From the NCBI GenBank assembly GCA_009702465.1, contig WLHY01000055.1, positions 1-6,148 of the forward strand: a stretch of DNA of 6,148 bases, written 5' to 3'. How positions within the stretch are numbered: the first letter of the stretch is position 1; each line of letters starts with the position of its first letter. The stretch comes from Actinomycetota bacterium (GTDB taxonomy: Bacteria; Actinomycetota; Actinomycetes; Nanopelagicales; Nanopelagicaceae). Shown one piece after another: positions 1-6,148 of this stretch. Below the pieces are notes generated by a model that saw nothing but the letters and a program-made list of their open reading frames with translations, did not search any database and was not told where the DNA came from. A program made the translations under genes and the position numbers.

Positions 1-279
1 CTCCCACTTACCGCCATTTGTTTCGCGCAGAAGTGGATTAATCTCAACCTTTAAATCAACTAAATCAGCAAGTGCTTGTGCAGTTGCTTTGGCTCGTAGT
101 AAATCACTTGCAATGATTCGATCTGGATTCATTCCAGCCAAAACCTTTGCCGCTTCGCGTGCTTGATACTCGCCCACCTTGTTTAGTGGGATATCGCTAT
201 GTCCTTGAAAGCGATTCTCAATATTCCAATCAGTTTGGCCATGTCGCCAAATAACAACCTTTAGATTTGCCTCGCTCAT
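1..279 (-). CDS. Histidine phosphatase (phosphoglycerate mutase-like) family protein, 3' end missing
   Basis: This is the N-terminal 93 residues of a histidine-phosphatase-superfamily enzyme; the rest lies beyond the left edge. I see the catalytic RHG motif as RHGQTDWN at residues 12-19, with His13 as the expected phospho-acceptor. It is followed by the family's FQGHSDIPLN segment (about 23-32), the SDLLRA segment (about 65-70) and LLRETNGGKWE at the truncated end, matching the usual LRE..G.W block. The start is the ATG at 279, 5 nt after the rsfS stop, with no clear Shine-Dalgarno, so translation is probably coupled to rsfS. From memory, the gene after nadD-rsfS in Mycobacterium tuberculosis is Rv2419c (GpgP, glucosyl-3-phosphoglycerate phosphatase), and this may be its counterpart. 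Other members of the superfamily are phosphoglycerate mutases or alpha-ribazole phosphatases, and the fragment cannot separate these. Family is certain, substrate is not. Confidence 0.9.
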   Translation of the reverse strand, partial: MSEANLKVVIWRHGQTDWNIENRFQGHSDIPLNKVGEYQAREAAKVLAGMNPDRIIASDLLRAKATAQALADLVDLKVEINPLLRETNGGKWE

Positions 280-284
280 AATTA

Positions 285-638
285 CTATTTAACCGCAACT
301 TCAATCTTTGGACAATCATTCCAAAGTCGATCTAGCATGTAATAAGAGCGCAACTCTTTGCTTTGAATGTGAACAACTAAATCACTGTAATCAAGCAGGA
401 TCCATTGTCCGGTTCCTTCGACTCTTGCCGGCTTTTCACCAATCTCGCGCAATCTGCGTTGAACCTCATCCGCCATCGCATCTAACTGAGGTTCATTATT
501 TCCAGTGGCAATTAAGAAAACTTGATTTAAAACTAATTGCTCAGAGAGATCAATCGCTGAAATATCCTCACCAAGTTTGTCTGCCAATGCTTGTGCAGCT
601 AACTTAGTTAGCTCGATAGTTTTAGCGCTGACTGACAT
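285..638 (-). CDS. rsfS: Ribosomal silencing factor RsfS
   Basis: A 117-residue RsfS/Iojap-family protein, the usual length. RsfS binds ribosomal protein uL14 on the large subunit and blocks joining with the small subunit, lowering translation when nutrients are short. Visible family blocks are DLSEQLVL..VFLIATGNNEPQ (about 30-51), MADEVQRRLRE (about 55-65), EGTGQWILLDYSDLVVH (about 74-90) and RSYYMLDRLWNDCP (about 97-110). I chose the ATG at 638 because it gives the family's normal N-terminus and has an AAGGAG 10 nt upstream. A TTG at 683 would add 15 proline-rich, unconserved residues. The start lies inside the end of nadD (17 nt overlap). The gene ends with tandem stops TAG TAA (287-282). 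nadD-rsfS adjacency is widespread in bacteria and supports both calls. Confidence 0.96.
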   Translation of the reverse strand: MSVSAKTIELTKLAAQALADKLGEDISAIDLSEQLVLNQVFLIATGNNEPQLDAMADEVQRRLREIGEKPARVEGTGQWILLDYSDLVVHIQSKELRSYYMLDRLWNDCPKIEVAVK

Positions 639-1206
639 AAAGCTGGTGCTCCTTAATAAAGGTGGAGATTGTGGGAGTAACAAGATCGGTTATCTCCTGT
701 GAATGTGCAACCTTATCTCTAATTTCAGTAGATGAGATCTCTGGCGCATCGATCTGAATCTCGGGAAATTCACTTGCTGGTACAGATTCTCGCTTTACAA
801 CCAATACTTCAACTAATTTTTGTAACTCATCACTGCGATGCCATTTATGTAGATTTCTCGCTGCATCACTTCCCAAAACCAAGGTAAAGCTGGCATCTGG
901 ATAAATTTGTTTTAGCGCAGTCACAGTATCAATTGCATAACTAGGGCCGGCTCGCTTAACCTCAATCGCTGAAACTACAACTTGATCAGCCAGATTTAAT
1001 GAGTTAACCGCTGTTTGTGCCATCGCAACCCGTTGCTCACCAGTTGCAATTGGCTTTGCTGCTTTAAGCCATGGATCACCAGTTGGAATAACAATTACCT
1101 TTTCAAATTTTTTGGCGACCTCAGAGATAATCTTTAAGTGACCTAGATGAATTGGATCAAAGGTGCCACCAACAATTGCGATCTTTTGGATTCTATTACC
1201 GATCAA
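622..1206 (-). CDS. nadD: Nicotinate-nucleotide adenylyltransferase
   Basis: A 194-residue cytoplasmic nucleotidyltransferase that joins ATP and nicotinate mononucleotide to give deamido-NAD, the next-to-last step of NAD+ synthesis. The N-terminal nucleotide-binding block GGTFDPIHLGHL (13-24) carries the HxGH motif (His20-His23). GPSYAIDTV (87-95), LGSDA (111-115), KWHR (121-124) and the C-terminal ISSTEIR (157-163), corresponding to the (I/V)SST.(I/V)R phosphate-binding motif, are all in the expected order. Length is normal. The start is a TTG at 1206: no ATG, GTG or TTG occurs between it and the GGTFDP motif, and an in-frame TAA lies only 9 nt upstream (1218-1216). No Shine-Dalgarno is visible before it. 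It overlaps the preceding 38-residue gene by 11 nt, so coupled reinitiation is likely. Its tail overlaps rsfS by 17 nt. Confidence 0.97.
   Translation of the reverse strand: MIGNRIQKIAIVGGTFDPIHLGHLKIISEVAKKFEKVIVIPTGDPWLKAAKPIATGEQRVAMAQTAVNSLNLADQVVVSAIEVKRAGPSYAIDTVTALKQIYPDASFTLVLGSDAARNLHKWHRSDELQKLVEVLVVKRESVPASEFPEIQIDAPEISSTEIRDKVAHSQEITDLVTPTISTFIKEHQLYVSQR
649..654 (-). promoter_or_regulatory. Ribosome binding site of rsfS, inside nadD
   Basis: Minus-strand AAGGAG sits 10 nt before the ATG at 638. It decides the rsfS start against the TTG at 683 and lies wholly within the nadD coding region, so rsfS can be initiated independently of nadD termination. Confidence 0.7.
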
Positions 1207-1312
1207 TTCGAAGTGTTAAGTAGAGTAGTAATGACAAAACACCAAAGGCAAAGAGACCAAAAAAGACTGGAGAAGCTGGAAGTTCGCGGGTGACTTCACT
1301 TAGTAAGTTCAT
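1196..1312 (-). CDS. Small single-pass membrane protein (38 aa) between ligA and nadD
   Basis: A 38-residue reading frame fills the space between ligA and nadD. It starts with ATG at 1312, 9 nt after the ligA stop, and ends with TAA at 1198-1196, 11 nt inside nadD. A short polar N-terminus (MNLLSEVTRE) leads into LPASP (11-15), then an unbroken hydrophobic helix at about 16-34 (VFFGLFAFGVLSLLLYLTL), then RIDR at the C-terminus. The positive tail suggests that the C-terminus is cytoplasmic. There is an AGGA 2 nt before the ATG, closer than ideal. From memory, many actinobacteria have a small membrane protein just upstream of nadD with the pattern LP..P..(F/Y)G..A followed by a helix and a basic end, and this looks like a shortened member. 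Function is unknown. Its exact fit between two genes argues that it is real rather than chance. Confidence 0.75.
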   Translation of the reverse strand: MNLLSEVTRELPASPVFFGLFAFGVLSLLLYLTLRIDR

Positions 1313-1321
1313 ATTCCTAGT

Positions 1322-4448
<3,127 letters not shown>

Positions 4449-4452
<4 letters not shown>

Positions 4453-5630
4453 TTAGATACCTTTTTATTTGCTGCAGATTTAGATTTTTCAACAACTGAT
4501 GCAATAACTGCAGCTAACTTCTCGATCTCTTCTTCAGTATTTGATTCGCCAAGTGAGAATCGCAGAGATGAGGTTGTTTCATCCTCGGTTAAACCAATTG
4601 CCATTAAGACATGGCTTGGTCGATGCACACCAGCGCTGCAAGCAGAGCCAGTAGAACAAGCAATTCCTGCCATATCAAGAAGCAATAACAATCCCTCATT
4701 ATCACTTCCTGGAAAGGTTATGTTTACTACACCCGGCAATGAGTTTTCTGATTGACCATTTACCCAAGCATCAGGAACTGCTGCTAAAACTTTGGTAATT
4801 AATAAACTCTTTAATTTTCTGATCTTTTCATCGCGAGCTTGCATATGCATCATCGCATTACTTGCAGCCGAGGCAAAGGCAATAATTCCGGGTGCATTGA
4901 AGGTGCCGCTTCTGATATCTCGCTCTTGACCGCCACCATGAAGTACTGGCTCGATATTCACACCTTTTTTAAGAATCAAAGCTGCAACACCAAGTGGCCC
5001 ACCAACCTTGTGTGCACTAATAGTTGCAGCGGTTAATCCAAGTTGGTTGAAGTTAAAGTCAATCTTGCCAAAGCTTTGGACTGCATCGGAGTGAACTGGA
5101 ATATCACCGGCGATCTTGACCACCTGATCAATTGGTTGCACAGTTCCAATCTCATTGTTGGCGTGAATAATTGAGATAAAAGCTACCTTTGCGCCATGTT
5201 GAGTAACCGCAGCTTGCAGCGCAGTTAAATCAAGTGATCCCGTTTTGCTGACTGGAATCTCGATAACAGTTGCACCCTCATGCTCTTGCAACCATTTAAT
5301 TGGATCCATAACTGCATGATGTTCAAAGGTTGAGGTAATGATTATGTTTTTGCCAGCCTTTGCACCCAGCCAGTACAAACCCTTGATAGCTAAATTATCC
5401 GCTTCAGTTCCAGTACCAGTGAAAATCACATCGATCGCTGAACATCCTGCAGCTTTTGCAATTGATTCTCGAGCCTCTTCTAACTCTTTTCGAATCGAAC
5501 GACCTGTGCTGTGCAAGCTAGAGGCGTTGCCAGTTTTTAACAATTGGGCGGTTAAGGCATCAATTGCCGGCTGCACCATTGGTGTAGTTGCGGCATGATC
5601 AAAGTAGATCTGAGATGAATGAACGGCCAT
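4449..5630 (-). CDS. Cysteine desulfurase, group I (IscS/NifS-like)
   Basis: A 393-residue PLP enzyme that converts cysteine to alanine and passes the sulfur on as an enzyme persulfide. YFDHAATTP (9-17) is the family's N-terminal signature. TEADNLAIKG (75-84), EHHAV (103-107, His104/105 near the PLP ring), HANNEIGT (156-163) and HSDAVQ (180-185) are present. The PLP lysine is Lys208 in SAHKVGGPLG. The catalytic cysteine is Cys331 in STGSACSAG, in the long mobile loop typical of group I enzymes; the RxGHHC motif of SufS-type group II is absent. The C-terminus is a charged tail (KSAANKKVSK). The gene starts with ATG at 5630 and overlaps mnmA by 4 nt, as expected for a dedicated sulfur donor to tRNA thiolation. 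A general role in iron-sulfur cluster building is possible. In M. tuberculosis the equivalent pair is, from memory, iscS-trmU (Rv3025c-Rv3024c). Confidence 0.95.
4460..4464 (-). promoter_or_regulatory. Ribosome binding site of mnmA, inside the cysteine desulfurase gene
   Basis: Minus-strand AAAGG lies 7 nt before the GTG start at 4452, inside the lysine-rich end of the upstream gene. Together with the GTGA stop/start overlap it supports the GTG as the mnmA start. Confidence 0.5.
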
Positions 5631-5632
5631 TT

Positions 5633-5651
5633 GCCTAGTCTAAAGCCAGGC
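5633..5651 (-). promoter_or_regulatory. Hairpin just upstream of the cysteine desulfurase start (possible leader structure)
   Basis: On the minus strand GCCTGG and CTAGGC can form a 6-bp stem (one G-T wobble) with a 7-nt loop, ending 2 nt before the ATG at 5630. The 3' arm contains AGG, the only Shine-Dalgarno-like triplet, so folding could hide it. No run of T follows, so it is not an intrinsic terminator. The same bases contain TAGACT, a TAnnnT-type -10 placed 6 nt before the ATG, which would give a leaderless mRNA starting at the ATG; no good -35 is visible. Either reading could be chance in a 47-nt gap. Confidence 0.25.
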
Positions 5652-5677
5652 GGTGATAGAGCAGTTATTAAGCGTAA

Positions 5678-6148
5678 TTAAGCTTTGCGGGCAACAATTG
5701 CCTGCGTAGCCTGTGGCAACACATTAAATAGATCGCCAACTACTGCAAAATCTGCAAGTTCAAGAATTGGTGCCTCTGGATCCTTATTAATAGCCACAAT
5801 GGTTTTACTGGTTTGCATACCAGCACGGTGTTGAATCGCGCCAGAGATTCCAGCAGCAACATAAAGTTGTGGACTTACAGTCTTTCCTGTTTGGCCAACC
5901 TGATGAGTATGTGGATACCAACCAGCATCAGTTGCAGCACGGGATGCGCCAACTGCGGCTCCTAGTGAATCAGCAAAGGCTTCTACTGGTTTGAAATCTC
6001 CATTTGTACCACGTCCACCAGAAACCACAATTGATGCCTCGGTTAATTCTGGTCGTCCACCCTTTACCGCTGGAGTTGATGAGGTAATTGGCGCAAGTTT
6101 TGCAGCCTCTGAAATTGTGGCAGCAAAGGTTTCTACTGCAGCAGATGA
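5678..6148 (-). CDS. etfA: Electron transfer flavoprotein alpha subunit, C-terminal part
   Basis: The last 156 residues of EtfA (FixB family); the start lies beyond the right edge. EtfA and EtfB form a soluble heterodimer that carries electrons, through FAD bound to EtfA, from acyl-CoA and other dehydrogenases to the quinone pool. This fragment is the FAD-binding domain. It shows [17 protein letters not shown] (fragment 31-47), [16 protein letters not shown] (62-77), [20 protein letters not shown] (82-101), then [10 protein letters not shown] (102-111), [12 protein letters not shown] (117-128) and [14 protein letters not shown] (132-145). These are the classic FAD site and the C-terminal closing segment. 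The frame is open to the window edge, so the GTG at 6028 is an internal valine, not a start. An etfB gene would be expected upstream. A 47-nt gap separates it from the cysteine desulfurase gene. Confidence 0.96.
   Translation of the reverse strand, partial: SSAAVETFAATISEAAKLAPITSSTPAVKGGRPELTEASIVVSGGRGTNGDFKPVEAFADSLGAAVGASRAATDAGWYPHTHQVGQTGKTVSPQLYVAAGISGAIQHRAGMQTSKTIVAINKDPEAPILELADFAVVGDLFNVLPQATQAIVARKA

Noticed and set aside
639..683. Longer N-terminus for rsfS from a TTG at 683
   Set aside because: The added 15 residues (rich in Pro, Leu and Ser) are not part of the family, would deepen the overlap with nadD, and the ATG at 638 has a good AAGGAG upstream.
5633..5651. Hairpin as a rho-independent terminator of etfA
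   Set aside because: The stem is short and no T run follows on the minus strand; the ATG of the next gene comes 2 nt later.
5678..6028. A separate 116-residue gene starting at GTG 6028
   Set aside because: The frame stays open to the window edge and the upstream residues continue the EtfA FAD domain, so the GTG encodes an internal valine.

Overview
The window is a compact, one-directional block of housekeeping genes. Every supported gene is on the minus strand. Read in the direction of transcription (right to left) the order is: 3' end of etfA (electron transfer flavoprotein alpha), a group I cysteine desulfurase (IscS/NifS-like), mnmA (tRNA 2-thiouridylase), ligA (NAD+-dependent DNA ligase), a 38-residue single-pass membrane protein, nadD (nicotinate-nucleotide adenylyltransferase), rsfS (ribosomal silencing factor), and the 5' part of a histidine-phosphatase-family gene. 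Both end genes are cut by the window edges.

The protein sequences and gene order point to an actinobacterium. The MnmA signature around residues 46-70 and the EtfA tail look actinobacterial. From memory, Mycobacterium tuberculosis has fixA-fixB...iscS-trmU...ligA in one neighbourhood and nadD-rsfS-gpgP in another. Base composition is moderate (two 60-base lines I counted gave 43% and 45% G+C), and the genes overlap or nearly abut. That fits a streamlined, lower-GC lineage such as the freshwater acI group (Nanopelagicales, Planktophila-like). The genus is an inference.

Layout: etfA ends at 5678 and is followed by the only real intergenic gap (47 nt, 5631-5677), which holds a small hairpin and a possible -10 element. 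From 5630 down to 1 there is almost no non-coding DNA. The cysteine desulfurase and mnmA overlap by 4 nt (GTGA), mnmA and ligA by 1 nt (TGATG), ligA and the small membrane gene are 9 nt apart, the small gene overlaps nadD by 11 nt, nadD overlaps rsfS by 17 nt, and rsfS and the phosphatase gene are 5 nt apart. This suggests one or two polycistronic transcripts with translational coupling.

Functional links: the cysteine desulfurase can supply persulfide sulfur to MnmA for 2-thiouridine at tRNA position 34. NadD makes the deamido-NAD precursor of NAD+, the cofactor consumed by LigA. RsfS controls ribosomal subunit joining. No mobile element, CRISPR array, tRNA/rRNA gene, phage gene or defence system is visible. 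The least described item is the small membrane protein between ligA and nadD. No stretch longer than 47 nt lacks a gene.
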